A stretch of 64,000 nt of DNA, taken from Prostheceraeus crozeri. Its lineage: Eukaryota; Platyhelminthes; Polycladida; Euryleptidae. The position numbers were made by a program, and so were the translations under genes. Shown here in pieces: positions 46,875-58,904 of this stretch (position 1 is its first letter; each line of letters opens with the position of its first letter). Location of the stretch: assembly GCA_907163375.1 (NCBI GenBank), contig CAJQUW010009074.1, forward strand, positions 62,001 through 126,000. Reading direction: 5' to 3'. The notes beneath the pieces are model-generated. The model made no database searches. It worked only from the letters and a program-made list of their open reading frames with translations, and was not told the DNA's origin.

Positions 46875-48562
46875 ACGTGTGTGAAGTTAGCGGAACCACC
46901 CAGCGGACCATTTTTTGCTATAGCTTAATTCTATTCGAAACAGCTGCTAGTTTGTCAATTTCAGTCTCCTGATTACGAATCTGAGCTCAGATTTCACAAA
47001 TTAACAGTCGTTTTTGAGAAAATCAAGTTTGAAGATAAAAGTGGTTCCGCTGTGAAGTTAGCGGAACCATCCAGCGGAACCAATTGCTGAGTCTCGCTGA
47101 TTGACGCAGTAAATCAATTTCTTTTGGTCTCTACCCGATCAATTTTGTTGTGCTGATCACGAATATGTGCCTCATCTTTCAAAACAATGCAGATTTCACC
47201 CGGAAATCTGAATTTCACTTTTTCTGTAAGCTGATTGTGAAGTTAGCGGAACCATTTTTTAATACAAAGAATTTTTCAGCAAAATCCATCCTCTCCTACT
47301 AATTTGAAGCTCCTAATCACAAATCTGTAATCAGATTTGCAAAACTCGCCCGCATTGCAAAGATATTCCTCTATGTGGGTCCGCTGTGAAGTTCGCGGAA
47401 CCACCTACTGGCATTAAAATTTCAAATTCTAATTTTTGCAGAGAATCACTGCAATAGACATACCAAGAGAATGGAATTGCTTCACTGATCACGGTTTGCC
47501 ATCCGATTTCATGGGAGGATAAGTACTTGCCGAGAAAAATTGATTTTACGGTTTTCATGGACTTTTCTGCAAGCTGATTGTGAAGTTAGCGGAACCATTT
47601 TCTAATACAAAGAATTTCTCAGCAAAATCCATCCTCTCCTACTAATTTGAAGCTCCTAACCACAAATCTGTAATCAGATTTGCAAAACTCGCCCGCATTG
47701 CAAAGATATTCGTCTATGTGGGTCCGCTGAGATTCCGATGAAATCCTTGAAAACCGTAAAATCAATTTTTCTCGGCAAGTACTTATCCTCCCATGAAATC
47801 GGACGGCAAACCGTGATCAGTGAAGCAAGTCCACTCTCTTGGTATGTCTATTGCAGTGATTCTCTGCAAAAATTAGAATTTGAAATTTTAATGCCAGTAG
47901 GTGGTTCCGGGAACTTCACAGCGGACCCACATAGAGGAATATCTTTGCAATGCGGGCGAGTTTTGCAAATCTGATTACAGATTTGTGATTAGGAGCTTCA
48001 AATTTGTAGGAGAGGATTGATTTTGCTGAGAAATTCTTTGTATTGAAAAATAGTTCCGCTAACTTCACAATCAGCTTGCAGAAAAGTCCATGAAAACCGT
48101 AAAATCAATTTTTCTCGGCAAGTACTTATTCTCCCATGAAATCGGACGGCAAACCGTGATCAGTGAAGCAATTCCATTCTCTTGGTATGTCTAACTTCAC
48201 AATCAGCTTACAGAAAAAGTGAAATTCAGATTTCCGGGTGAAATCTGCATTGTTTTGAAAGATGAGGCACATATTCGTGATCAGCACAACAAAATTGATC
48301 GGGTAGAGACCAAAAGAAATTGATTTACTGCGTCAATCAGCGAGACTCAGCAATTGGTTCCGCTGGATGGTTCCGCTAACTTCACAGCGGAACCACTTTT
48401 ATCTTCAAACTTGATTTTCTCAAAAACGACTGTTAATTTGTGAAATCTGAGCTCAGATTCGTAATCAGGAGACTGAAATTGACAAACTAGCAGCTGTTTC
48501 GAATAGAATTAAGCTATAGCAAAAAATGGTCCGCTGGGTGGTTCCGCTAACTTCACACACGT
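46875..48562. mobile_element. Foldback element, 1.7 kb, perfect 10-bp target duplication
   Basis: Flanked by CATTAAAGAG at 46865-46874 and 48563-48572. Almost the whole length is an inverted repeat starting ACGTGTGTGAAGTTAGCGGA. Each arm contains several copies of GTGAAGTTAGCGGAACCA at 165-190 bp spacing. A 75-78 codon frame (MKTVKSIFLGKYLSSHEIG) is present in both arms (47331-47558 minus; 47738-47974 plus). The 9-10 bp target duplication and long arms suggest a MULE-type foldback, by inference. Confidence 0.85.
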
Positions 48563-48572
48563 CATTAAAGAG

Positions 48573-50723
48573 GTGACTTTTCGGCTGAAAGATTTCGTAT
48601 CGTGCTCAGGGAAAATTAGCACCATTAAGTCATTCTTGACTCGTAGATATTAACCTCCCTTATCATTTTTAATAAGAAGCAATACATAATTATAATATGT
48701 ATCATAGAAATGTAAAAATATAATACATAAATCCACCCTCAATAAGAGAATTGAGATTGAACCTCAGAAATTGATCAGAGGAGGAACTCTGAGCATAGCT
48801 GATTTCTTGACTGAAAGATTAAGACAGTGTTGTAAATTGAAGATTCCAATTCAAAATTTATTCATGAATACATCGAAATTACAATATCAGATGTTTTCGA
48901 AACGTGATTACAGCTTGAAAATCTTCCGCCACTTACGCTGTCCACTAATGAAAGCACATGTCTAAATTATTATGTAATTGTTCTTCATCATGCTGAGAAC
49001 TCTATTATTTAGATAAATTTTATTCGCTCAATTTAGAGCAAAAGCTAACAATTTTCGATTAGGAAACCTCCAACAGAAATTCTGGCAAAGCACATTGCTG
49101 GTAACAACTACGTTGGCGCAATTTTCCCGAGCCAGGTAAATGAAATGTATCACATGAGACTTGACTGAGCAATTTGCTTGATGCTTATACACTGTTAAAT
49201 TTGGATTACGAAGCGGTGAGACTGCAATTAATCAAACAGGTTACTTCATTTAAAATCAATGTAACTGGATTCATAATAATCAACTTTGAATGCAGTTGTA
49301 GAACATTCACCGGAAAAAATTGTTAAATAATGCTGACATCGTGTGAATATTCATGTTGATAAAACTGTCAATTGCTTATATATATTTGATCTTGATCCTA
49401 AATCAAAGTGAGACGATAAAAGTAGATCAAACCTGTATGTCAAAATCAAGTTTATGACTCTCAACGGAGGAATTTATTTTCGAGGAAAGTAGTAAATTTG
49501 TTACTCAAACAAAAGCTTGGCAGATGTGAAGGGAAGTCGCACTTGAAACCGGAAAATAGAGTTGAAAACAACTGAAATGTATTCCCACTTCTTGGCCAAC
49601 AATTTGCACAGCTTCTATTGAGTCAGATTGAAATCAAACAAGCCATCATATTTGAGTCGTCTTTTCCTGAATATAACTGCATTAATTCAAAAAACAGTGC
49701 TCGCTTTATATACACTTCTCTATATTCAAAAGGTATTTTCACGTGACAATAGCAACTGCTTCCCGATTTCACAATTCAATGCCTTTGGCTTTCACGAGGT
49801 CGAAACCATGTGGTCGTCTTAGCCGTTCGAGGACTGGCTTCGATTACCGGCTGGCAAGCAATTTTTCATGATAGTGCCAGCAGCAAGGCGCATAGAAATA
49901 TAGTTTCGACCTCATGAAAGCCTGAGGTATTGAATTGTGAAATATTTTCCCGTGCCATACAGTTATATCTGAATCGGCCATGTTTGTACATTTCCTAAAA
50001 TTTTGAATAATGAGAGAAGCTCGGGAACTTTCTGACCAGACTCGAAATGTCCATGTCTTTAGGCTTCAGATAAAATATATTGTTATCATGGTCAAATGAA
50101 AAACGCCAAAAGCGATGCTTGGAAAGAATTTTTCCTCTGTTTACTGTAGTCGAGTACATGGTCAACATTCGCAACACAGGATATAACACTACAGTGAGAA
50201 GCACACAGCTGATGCATTTCAATTTTTGTTTTTTGAAGTGTTTGGAATTTTGGCTATTAATCTTTTTAATGATTGCTGTTTACAATAGTTGAATGTGTCA
50301 AAAAAGTTACTTATGAGGACAAAACGATATTGATGAGATTGATTTGTGTAGGGAATACAATTTTTTAAAACCCTACAAAAGTAATACATTGCAAAAAGTA
50401 GAAACATGAAATTCAAAAAACAATTACAACCTTCAAAAGCGATAATTTGAATGTATCTGTAAAATGGTGCCCTATGATTCTGAGCAACTTCAAATGTGAT
50501 TGTGAAGAAGGAAGACTTGTGGAAAGCAAGATAACTACGGAACTAATTTTCATGATTTTCAGCAATGATAATTTTCGAACGAAGCCGAGCTTGTGTCGAA
50601 TACGCAAGAAAATTTATTGAAGCAATCAGTTCAAAATCTTTTGTGGAGAATGGTGAATTCTGCGATACTGAATGTCTGTGGCGACGAATTTACATCGCCA
50701 ATTAGCGGGTAAATTCTCAGAAT
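48573..50723. other. Intron DNA with a hairpin and one possible small exon
   Basis: 49767-49948 is a hairpin: TTCACAATTCAATGCC and CACGAGGTCGAAAC pair with GTTTCGACCTCATG and ATTGAATTGTGAA. A plus-strand stretch 49063-49135 with splice-like borders is listed separately. Nothing else recognised. Confidence 0.4.
49063..49135 (+). other. Possible orphan exon (plus strand)
   Basis: A 73-nt segment between CGATTAG and CCAG|GTAAAT. It reads KPPTEILAKHIAGNNYVGAI FPSQ without a stop, in opposite orientation to the receptor. I do not recognise the family. It may be an exon of a nested gene or relic, or chance. Confidence 0.25.
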
Positions 50724-51287
50724 AGTTATTTATTTTTCTCCGAGAGCATAATGTAGATATCCTATCACTTCATTTGACATGTAAAGCAAATTATTGCCTG
50801 CGCGGGAAATGATATTTATTCCAATGTACGAGAAGGAGCATAATCTATGAACATTATGGGCGAGTTTTTACCGGCTTAGTATGTGTTAGATCCAGAGACA
50901 ATATATGAGTGTTAATATAGAATTCTATGCATTCATCCAATGTTATCAGTTCCCACAGAAATGAATTAATGGGTATTCAATGGAAGTTAAAACTCTATGA
51001 TCCGGTGAATGTATTTATTTTTCACCGTGCGTATAAAGTAGATATCGTGTCACTTTATTTTACGGGCGTGCAGTAATATTTTCATTATTGCACTGGTTGA
51101 AATATAGATTTCTATATACATGTAGATATATGCGATTTATTATTTAACCCGCTATATTATTATTATTATATATTATTATATAATATATTATTATAAAAAC
51201 CCGCTTATTATTTAGCTCATCAAACACCATAGAATTAGATTAGTCATAATGGTCATGATATCGGTGAAAAATAAAATTACCTACACA

Positions 51288-51640
51288 ACTCGTGCAAAGA
51301 TATCCATCTTTTGCTTTCTCCTCGGTCAACATTCTATGTCCTCGCCCTTCGGGCTCGTGCATAGATATGTTGACCTCGAAGAAAGCAATAAAGATGGATA
51401 TTTTGCACTACACCTTTTCCATATCTATTTCAGATATTTCCAAATCGATTTCAGATCTTTCCAAATGATTTTCAGACATTTCCAGATGGATTTCAGATTT
51501 CTCCAATTGAATTTCAGATATCTATCACAGACTCAACATTGAAGATATCTGAAATTCAATTGAAGAAATCTGAAATCCATCTGGAAATGTCTGAAATTCA
51601 TTTGGAAATATCTGAAATAGACATGGAAATGGTGTAGTTG
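51288..51640. repeat. Two adjacent palindromes
   Basis: 51288-51412 folds on CAACTCGTGC and AGATATCCATCTTT pairing with AAAGATGGATAT and TTGCACTAC, with GCCCTTCGGGC in the loop. 51413-51640 folds on TTCAGATTTCTCCAATTGAA pairing with its complement around a loop near 51525-51545. Confidence 0.8.
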
Positions 51641-51767
51641 CGTAAATAACTATTATAACTCTACATAGCTAATAAGAAAATTTCTATGAACAATACTATG
51701 GTAACACAAGAAGGAAGAAAAACATATCAAGGAAAAAAATGAGAAAGTCCAGAAGGCCTAAACGATA

Positions 51768-53103
51768 TCATGATTTTGTTTTTCTCACCGTCGATCTCAA
51801 CATCCATCTCAACAATAACATTATTTTGTTATTTGGAGTGGAAATTTCAAGTTCATTTTCATTAACTTCTGTAATTTGAATGTTTGCTGTGGTCGAATTT
51901 GTCAATATTTCCGATGTCATTTTCATAGTTTTTTCAGGAATCACATTATACCCATTTATGCAATCAGATCGATGGCCTGTAAATTTCTTTGCAATTTCCT
52001 TGCTTCCAGTAGCTTCAATTATTCTACAAACTGCGCTTCGACGTCCTGAATGGTTACTGTAGTGAGCAGAATCCTCCCCTGCTGCATCCATCAAATTTTT
52101 TATCATTGCTTTTAATGTGTTATGACCAATAGGAGAGTTGGGATACCATACCTTCTCCGAAAATTTTGGGTGGGCCTGTAAAAAAATGCCCCACTCGTAT
52201 CATTGCTAGGTCGCAAATATGAAAAATTCTTAAAAAAGTTGTATGAGACATCTTCCTTCTACTTTAGCAGAATAAATATTGAAACATTTTGGTTCAATGT
52301 GATGGTCACGTAGTCCTCCTTTGTTGGTTTTTGAAATGTCTTCTTTATAATTTAGAACCTCGGTTCCATCAGGGAGCTTTTGCAACGTTAGTTGAGAGCC
52401 TTCTCCCCACTTCAATTGACGCAGCTCTTGGCCACCTCGTAATCCACAGTTTATTGAAATAAGATACAACAAGGTGCCCGTCAACTTTTTCGGACAATCA
52501 CTTCCCAGCAACTTTTTTCCCCATAGTTCTTCCTCTAGTTCAGATGAGATAGGTGCTGCTATTTTTCGATTCAAAGAAAGTCCTTTTGAAGTGGAAATTT
52601 TCATGGCAGTATCCAATGCATCTCTGCAGTCTAGGAATAGAGGATCTGTCATAAGCTGCCAATCTAAGCGTCGATCAAATCGAATATGTCTTTGAATGCC
52701 AAAGAATAGTTGTCTGAGAGTTTCATCCGGGTAGCGATCTCCATTTTGTTTTCCTACTTCGTGTGAGAAAAATCTCAAAGCATCCGACAGCTTTTCCTTT
52801 GAAATGCAATCCAACTTTTCATGACCACCACTAGATTCTTCTGAAAGATACATGAGCTGTGATGATACTGAATTCAATATGCTCGTATTTCTCTCGCGTA
52901 TCCAATGGTCGAAAATGTTTCTTGCCCACTGATTTTGATATATAGTACCTTTTGAGATTTGTTTTCGTCTTTCTTTTTCGATTTCATCTTCCGTCATAGG
53001 AGTTGAATGACGTGAGGCAACATTGCTTTCCATGGTTGAAACACCTTGAAAGTTTGCTAAGTTATCCAAATCAACATCAAAATCATCATCAAGCAGTGAT
53101 AGA
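51768..53103 (-). pseudogene. Crypton-type tyrosine recombinase
   Basis: Minus-strand frames. 52230-53103 (possibly starting at 53171) holds the DUF3504-type region: GTIYQNQWARNIFDHWIRER, RYPDETLRQLFFGIQRHIRF, EELWGKKLLGSDCPKKLTGT and NCGLRGGQELRQLKW with the first catalytic Arg in LRGG. It continues in other frames through HPKFSEKVWYPNSPIGHNTL to 51768-52106: HYSNHSGRRSAVCRIIEATG, KKFTGHRSDCINGY, with the H-x-x-R box and final Tyr visible. At least two small length changes in T-runs near 52190-52245 interrupt it. Such genes cut and rejoin DNA through a tyrosine. Confidence 0.75.
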
Positions 53104-53710
53104 TATGACATGACTTTGATTGGTATGTTGATAAAATATGCGAAGGTTGGAAGTGAAATGATGAAATACATGTCAGCTATTACGATATCAAATCAAATTT
53201 CAAACTTGTAACTGATAAACATAGAGGTCGGATTGTTGGCTATCTTTGATAGCTTGGATATCCGACCTCTATGCTGATAAATGGTAATAATGATTATGCA
53301 TCAATGCATAATAAAGATTAAATAGGTAAATGCAATATCAAATATTTTTGTAGAAATTGATGTGCAAAATCATATTTGATAGATCAATTTACTAAAGGTT
53401 AAATTTACTACAGGTAGAGATTTACTTCATAGAAATTTGTCATTAAAATTGGTATCCTTAAATACGATTAAAGAATGCCTTCATTCCAATTTTATTGGGA
53501 TATACCTCGGTACAGAAACAAACCCTCGGTCTTCGGCCTCGGGATTTTAACTTAGTTTCTGACCTCTGTTTATCCCAATAAAATTGGAATTGCCATCCTT
53601 TAACCTTTACAAAAAAGATAGACGGTATAAACGACATTGACATTACATTAGCGTCTAACAGAAATTTTGAATCACAGATCAACTGAAGCGATACTTCCTT
53701 CGATATAGCA

Positions 53711-54752
53711 ATGCCTGACAGGTGTTGTGCATTTGGATGCAAATCCACATCAGAAGACTCTAAATTATCATTCCATCGATTTCCTAACGACGATTTTTTA
53801 AAGCCAAGTGGATCGAAGCCGTTAAAAGAAGAAATTTTTCGTCTGCAAAACGAACAACAGTCTGCAAAATTTTAAAACAATTTTACGTCTGCAAAAGCAG
53901 CATTCATTTTGAGGAGAAATGGTTCATTCCCAACATATCTCGAAAAAAATTATTCCCGAATGCCATTCCCACAATATTCCCAGAATATCCTACATATTAC
54001 CAACCAACAATAAAAGTCAGACGAACTTCCTCCATCGAAAAGCGTGATATTGCTCGGGTGCTGGAACAAACTACTCATGATGAAGTGAAACTGACAAAAT
54101 CTCCTTTTCCTCAGAAAAACGTAAGCAGCGAACTTGTAAAACTAAAGAATGAAAGCAAAGGGCAAAAGTGCAAAATTTTTGAATTGAATAGAAAATTGTT
54201 CGAAAAAGACTGATTGTGAGAAATAATCAGAAAAAACGCTGTATGAGAAAAGTCAGACGTTAAATGATCTTCTCAGTGAATTACAAAAGGAAGAGTCCTA
54301 TTACACATAAGACGGCAATTGATTTGAAGGACCGATTCTCCTCGCAGTCATCACAAAACCTCATGTATGAATTACTGCAATCGAGCCGGGTAAAGAAGTA
54401 ATTGGATGATGTGAAGGAATTTTCGTCATCATTATTTTTTCGAAGTCCGTCAGCTTACAAGTTAGTTAGACAATTTCTTCAACTACCAAATCCTTCAACA
54501 CTTCAATCTTGGTTGATGAATAATCAGTGCAATCCTGGATTTACGCACCAATCTTTTCAGGAACTTTCTTGCAGAGCGGGCAGTGTTGATACTGATGACG
54601 CTGTTCGATATAGATAGGAGGCATCGAAGGCTTATGTGGTAATGGCAGTTGGTGTTTTGGGCCATTGGAAAATAACTCTCGGATATTTCCTTACGAATGG
54701 ATTGACTTCGAAATTTATTTCTAGTATTATATCGGAGACTGTCATTCGATAA
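53711..54752 (+). pseudogene. P-element/THAP-type transposase relic
   Basis: Begins MPDRCCAFGCKSTSEDSKLS FHRFP, a THAP zinc-finger start (C-x4-C). Out of frame it continues WIEAVKRRNFSSAKRTTVC and HFEEKWF. Then come VRRTSSIEKRDIARVLEQTT and a P-type transposase part: FSSSLFFRSPSAYKLVRQFL, QLPNPSTLQSWL, CNPGFTHQSFQELS, GHWKITLGYFLTNGLTSKFI. Several stops and frame changes; the 3' half is missing beyond 54752. Plain dead DNA transposon. Confidence 0.75.
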
Positions 54753-54792
54753 CACTTCAAGCTCATAGTTAGCAGTCTATTCTACTACATTG

Positions 54793-55700
54793 TCTCTGAT
54801 TAGATCTGAGAATAGATATTTACAATATTGTTTAGGCTAATTTTATATTCAAATATTCTTGATAATCATAGACATGTCAATCACAATCTGTCCTTGATCA
54901 CAATCATCATAGCACGTCGCCAAATAAAATTCTCTACCCAACTCGTACATGAGATCATAGACTTCTAAATTTGCTAAAAAAATGTTTCCAGTGAAAATTT
55001 AATATAAATTCATCTTTAGAAGTGGTAAATTCAATATGATGAGCTATTTACAAAGCTTGCAGCTTCTCTACCCAACTCGTGCATGAGATTGCTTCATCAT
55101 AGCATTCTAACTCGTTAGATTTAAATAGCCCTCGCCCTACGGGTTCGGGCATCTCAGATATCTGACTCATGAAATGCAATAATGAAGCAATCATGCACTA
55201 GTTTCGTAACTGACTATTACGCAACTAGTGCATGATTATAGGAATTATAGCTATCTGTCAAGGGCATAAATTGGAAGATATCCGAGTCCATGCCTGAGCT
55301 ATCATGGTTTAAAAAACACGTGACGTGGTCCATAGATGTCGATGAACAAGTAATAGCATTGAAATGATCATGCTTAAGATAGATATATGAAAACGGAGGC
55401 ATAAATGGGAAGTTGCAGCTCTATTGAAAATACACTGAAATTGGCGGGCATAAATTGGAAATTTCCAATAAATTGGAAATTTCCAATTTATATCCGGCAA
55501 CCTTGATAGAATGCTATGATGTGAATGCATGAATGCTTCTTTATAGCATTCCACGAGTTGGAATGAGTACTTTTATGCACGAGTTGCGTATAGAATTTTA
55601 TTTGACGACGTGCTATGAATGAAGTGATTGATATATGATTATCAAGAGTATTTGAATAGATATTTAGCCTAATCAATTATAAAAACATCTTTTCACAGAT
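54793..55700. repeat. Inverted repeat with ~150-bp arms
   Basis: 54793-54960 pairs with 55555-55700 (shared AAATAAAATTC, CTTGATAATCATA, TTAGGCTAA and AGATCT words). The spacer contains further palindromes (for example near 55065-55240 with GCCCTACGGGTTCGGGC, and 55460-55495). Likely a foldback-type MITE. Confidence 0.65.
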
Positions 55701-55984
55701 CTAGTCTATACTAAGGCAGGACACGAGCACTCATAATTGGCATGAATTACGCTCCTTCCCGTGCATTGGAGTAAATATTATTTCCTGCGCGGGCAATAAT
55801 CTGCTTTACAGGTCAAATAAAGCGATAGTATATCTACAATACATGCACGGAGACAGACAAAGTGTTATCCAGACAATGTCATATTTTGATTTTTGTCGTT
55901 AACAAACTATTTTTATTTCAAGAAAAGAATGTTTTGCAAAAGGATGTACACTACAAGTGATAAAAAGTTCATAAAAAGTCATTT

Positions 55985-56507
55985 TTCCCTACTCCCAGCA
56001 AACAGGCCGCATTCCCTCGCTGGATGTCGAGACTGATTCTCTTCATCAGTGTCCCTCCTGTCTCCTGTTGTCAATGTGAGACGTCTACTGATTCCAAGAA
56101 AGTCTTGGTCGAATCTCCCATGGCACCGTACGTCTCAACAGCCACTGATTGGATTTCGGTCAGCGAGAGTGATGCATTTGGCTAACTTCTTCGCTTTAGC
56201 CGCATTCGCAGCAGCTCCAGCTCCAGTGGCAGATACCGACAAATTCGTGCGAGAGAACACATCAGAACATGTGGCATCCCACCCATACCATGCATCCACC
56301 TCTCATGAAAGGAAGGAGAGTCCGGCCATCTGGACGCTTGCTATCTCCGCTGTCCAATCCTGGAGGCTCAATAATGGGTGAAAGACCACATTTTGATAAG
56401 GCTCGACGTACTGTCTCATTCAGAGCTGCATGGCGTGACGTTCTATCTGCACTGTACCAGCAAGACAAGGTGTGAATTCCAAGCCTATCGATCGTGCCTT
56501 TGCACAC
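55985..56507 (-). mobile_element. LINE C-terminal fragment
   Basis: The minus strand reads LGIHTLSCWYSADRTSRHAA, LNETVRRALSKCGLSPIIEP, SKRPDGRTLLPFMRGGCMVW. It continues out of frame with SVSATGAGAAANAAKAKKLA. This is the well-known C-terminal block of a LINE group common in invertebrates. Broken and truncated. Confidence 0.7.
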
Positions 56508-58904
56508 ACAGGTAAATTCTTCGCAAACTCTCTGTCGACACGCATTTCAACAGCAAGCTTGGTGTGGATTCTGTACATTTTATACATGTTTATTTTTTGT
56601 GCAATTAGCAGGCATATTGGAAATAAATTTGCTTGCGAAAATCGATTCAGCAGTTTTTTGGAGAATTGTGGACTCTTTCTGGAAATTTTTTGATAATCTA
56701 TTTCCTTTCCTCAAAGGAGTCATGGACTAAATTATAACTGATCAGTGATGATTTTACTTGCTACTACAATCATTGCGGCAATATGTCCTTGCCTTATTCA
56801 TTGTCATACAAGTAAGAGACATGATTAAAATCTAAAGAAGATCTACCGATGATGCAATCAGAAACGAACAAAAACAAATCGAAACGCAAGAAATTGATAG
56901 TAATTTGATTGATATAACCAATGAAAATGAGAAAAAATGTCGCAGGGCAAAATTTTATCCTTGCCCTCCTGGGAGGGCAAGATAAATTTTCATAGAAATA
57001 TTCGTATGATCACATTGGTTATTGAGTAGATGCCATAGATTTAGAGGATAAGCTATTCTATGAATCCAGCGGCCAAGAAAATCGTGGAAATCCTCATCCG
57101 CTTCGTGGCCTCAGATTTCTACATTTTCTTGCCCTTCGGGCTTCATTGTACCAGTAGCTAAAGAATTTGATAGCTTTGATCTAACAAACATAGAACAATG
57201 GAAACATATGTTAACAGGTAGTTTTGGGTTACAATTTGTCTTAATCATGTGTCGAGTAAAAATAATAGGAGCATTGTTTATGAGTTCCGTGTGAATCACA
57301 CGGATCGTTCATCCACGTGGACAAAAAATGGGATTTTCAGCCCCTTCCTCCCCTAATGGACATTGGACAATTCGTGGACTTAGGCGCACACCATCTCCCC
57401 ATTCCCCCGTGGACAGTGGACAGTTACTGATGCTCACTGTGGATATGGATTCAACTTTGCTGATCTGCATTTGCAGGTCTACAGTGTGGATGCAGTGCTA
57501 ACTTATATTCTTCGTGATTATTCGATAATTCTCCCTACAGTATTGGGCTATCCTTCGATCTCTATTCATGAATATAGGTCGGTTGTTTATATCATAAGAT
57601 AAGTATCTTCTGAGCTAAGTGCACAAGACACAACAAAAAGGTAGGCCCATTTTGACAAAATATATATGCATCTTATCAATTTTTTCAATATATATCAGTG
57701 GCGTCTTCTCCGTACCTGCGAGGCCTTCGGCGCACCCTCAAAAATTATTTTCCAACAATTATAAAAATGAAAAGTGTCATCATTCATTTAAATTCGATGG
57801 CTTCTCGTGATGGCTGTGCACAGCTTTCCGTCTCAAAATCAGACGCTCAGCCTCAAGAGTGAACAGTTTTGCAGCACGTGCTTGATTTACAGCTGTTTTC
57901 TTCGAACAATTGGACACACAAGCTAGTCGTGTGTTCAGATGGAGCACTGATGTTCAGACAGCGAGAGAGAGAGAGTTGTGTGCGTGTGAGGCAGAAAGCG
58001 CACGCGCCCGCGCCAACATTGGCTTTGCCGATAGACATAATGCTTTGCCTTCTCCAATTTTTGCAATGAAATTCTACGCAATTCTTGATCGAGGCGCGGT
58101 ACCTAAGTATAGTAAGGGAAGCGCAACCCAATTGTTCCTGGCTTCGTTTCATGTGAGAGAGGCCACTACGTCAACAGCAGCATATGGTTGACGTTCAGAC
58201 AAGACTGCGATCATATGATGAGCGTTCTCCAATGCATGCAGAGTAATGCATCTGACTCGGACACCCAGATTCGATAGAATTCCATAATTTGTTTTTACGC
58301 GATTGATGTTACGCTGTGTTTAGTACTGCAGATGAGATCATAACCACGCCTTTTGTCCCAATGGAATAGACTGAAAAGATGACAGTCGTCAAGCAAGGTA
58401 GGCCAACACCTGATATAAAATTGAAAGTACTCACAGAGAAAGAAATAAGAAATACACAAGACATTTTAATGCATTAAAATATCAAACATGTAAGTGGCTG
58501 ACCGGTCGTGAGAAACAGAAGAAACTGTTGGCCTTGCCCCCTTTTTTCAAGAAAATGTGGTCTGGACAGAGAGGGGATATAGTGATCTCAGCTCCTTGAG
58601 TAAGACGGTTAAGCGACATGAGCAATCACTTCTCACGTGCACTTTCACTTGACCTTAAAAAATGTTCGGGAAATTGTTGTGAAAAATTCAGCTTCTATGA
58701 AAATTAATGTTGTAACATAAAAGTGTTTGGCAGAGAAATAGTATTCCAATGCCGAGTGAAGGCCCATGGTCAGGGAGCACGCGACGCCAATGATTGTATC
58801 TTTCATGCATTCGCATGCTCAATAGACCATTATTGAAGCACTTTGTGGCGAATTTTGTGATGAAGTTTAAACAAATTAGCTGATTTGTCATAAGACAAGG
58901 GGCT
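56508..58904. other. Intron DNA with hairpins, no gene recognised
   Basis: A compact hairpin lies near 56953-56996 (AAATTTTATCCTTGCCCTCC against GGAGGGCAAGATAAATTT). GCCCTTCGGGC occurs near 57127. A CpG-rich patch lies near 57980-58020 (GCGCACGCGCCCGCGCC). Overlapping frames at 57853-58191 on both strands resemble nothing known. Confidence 0.4.

Larger units (their letters stand above)
50724..55866. mobile_element. 5.1 kb composite framed by inverted repeats
   Basis: 50724-50900 is inverted relative to 55693-55866, with roughly 75-80 percent match by eye (shared GTAGATAT, ATTATTGCC, GCGCGGG and CCAATG words). A further direct copy of the outer part lies at 51003-51085. Inside are a Crypton-type recombinase (minus), a P/THAP-type transposase relic (plus) and several hairpins. 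Whether it moved as one unit is not known. Confidence 0.5.

Noticed and set aside
57853-58191. Overlapping 66-99 codon frames on both strands
   Set aside because: No recognisable domain, biased composition from a CpG-rich patch and GA repeats; no splice or start evidence.
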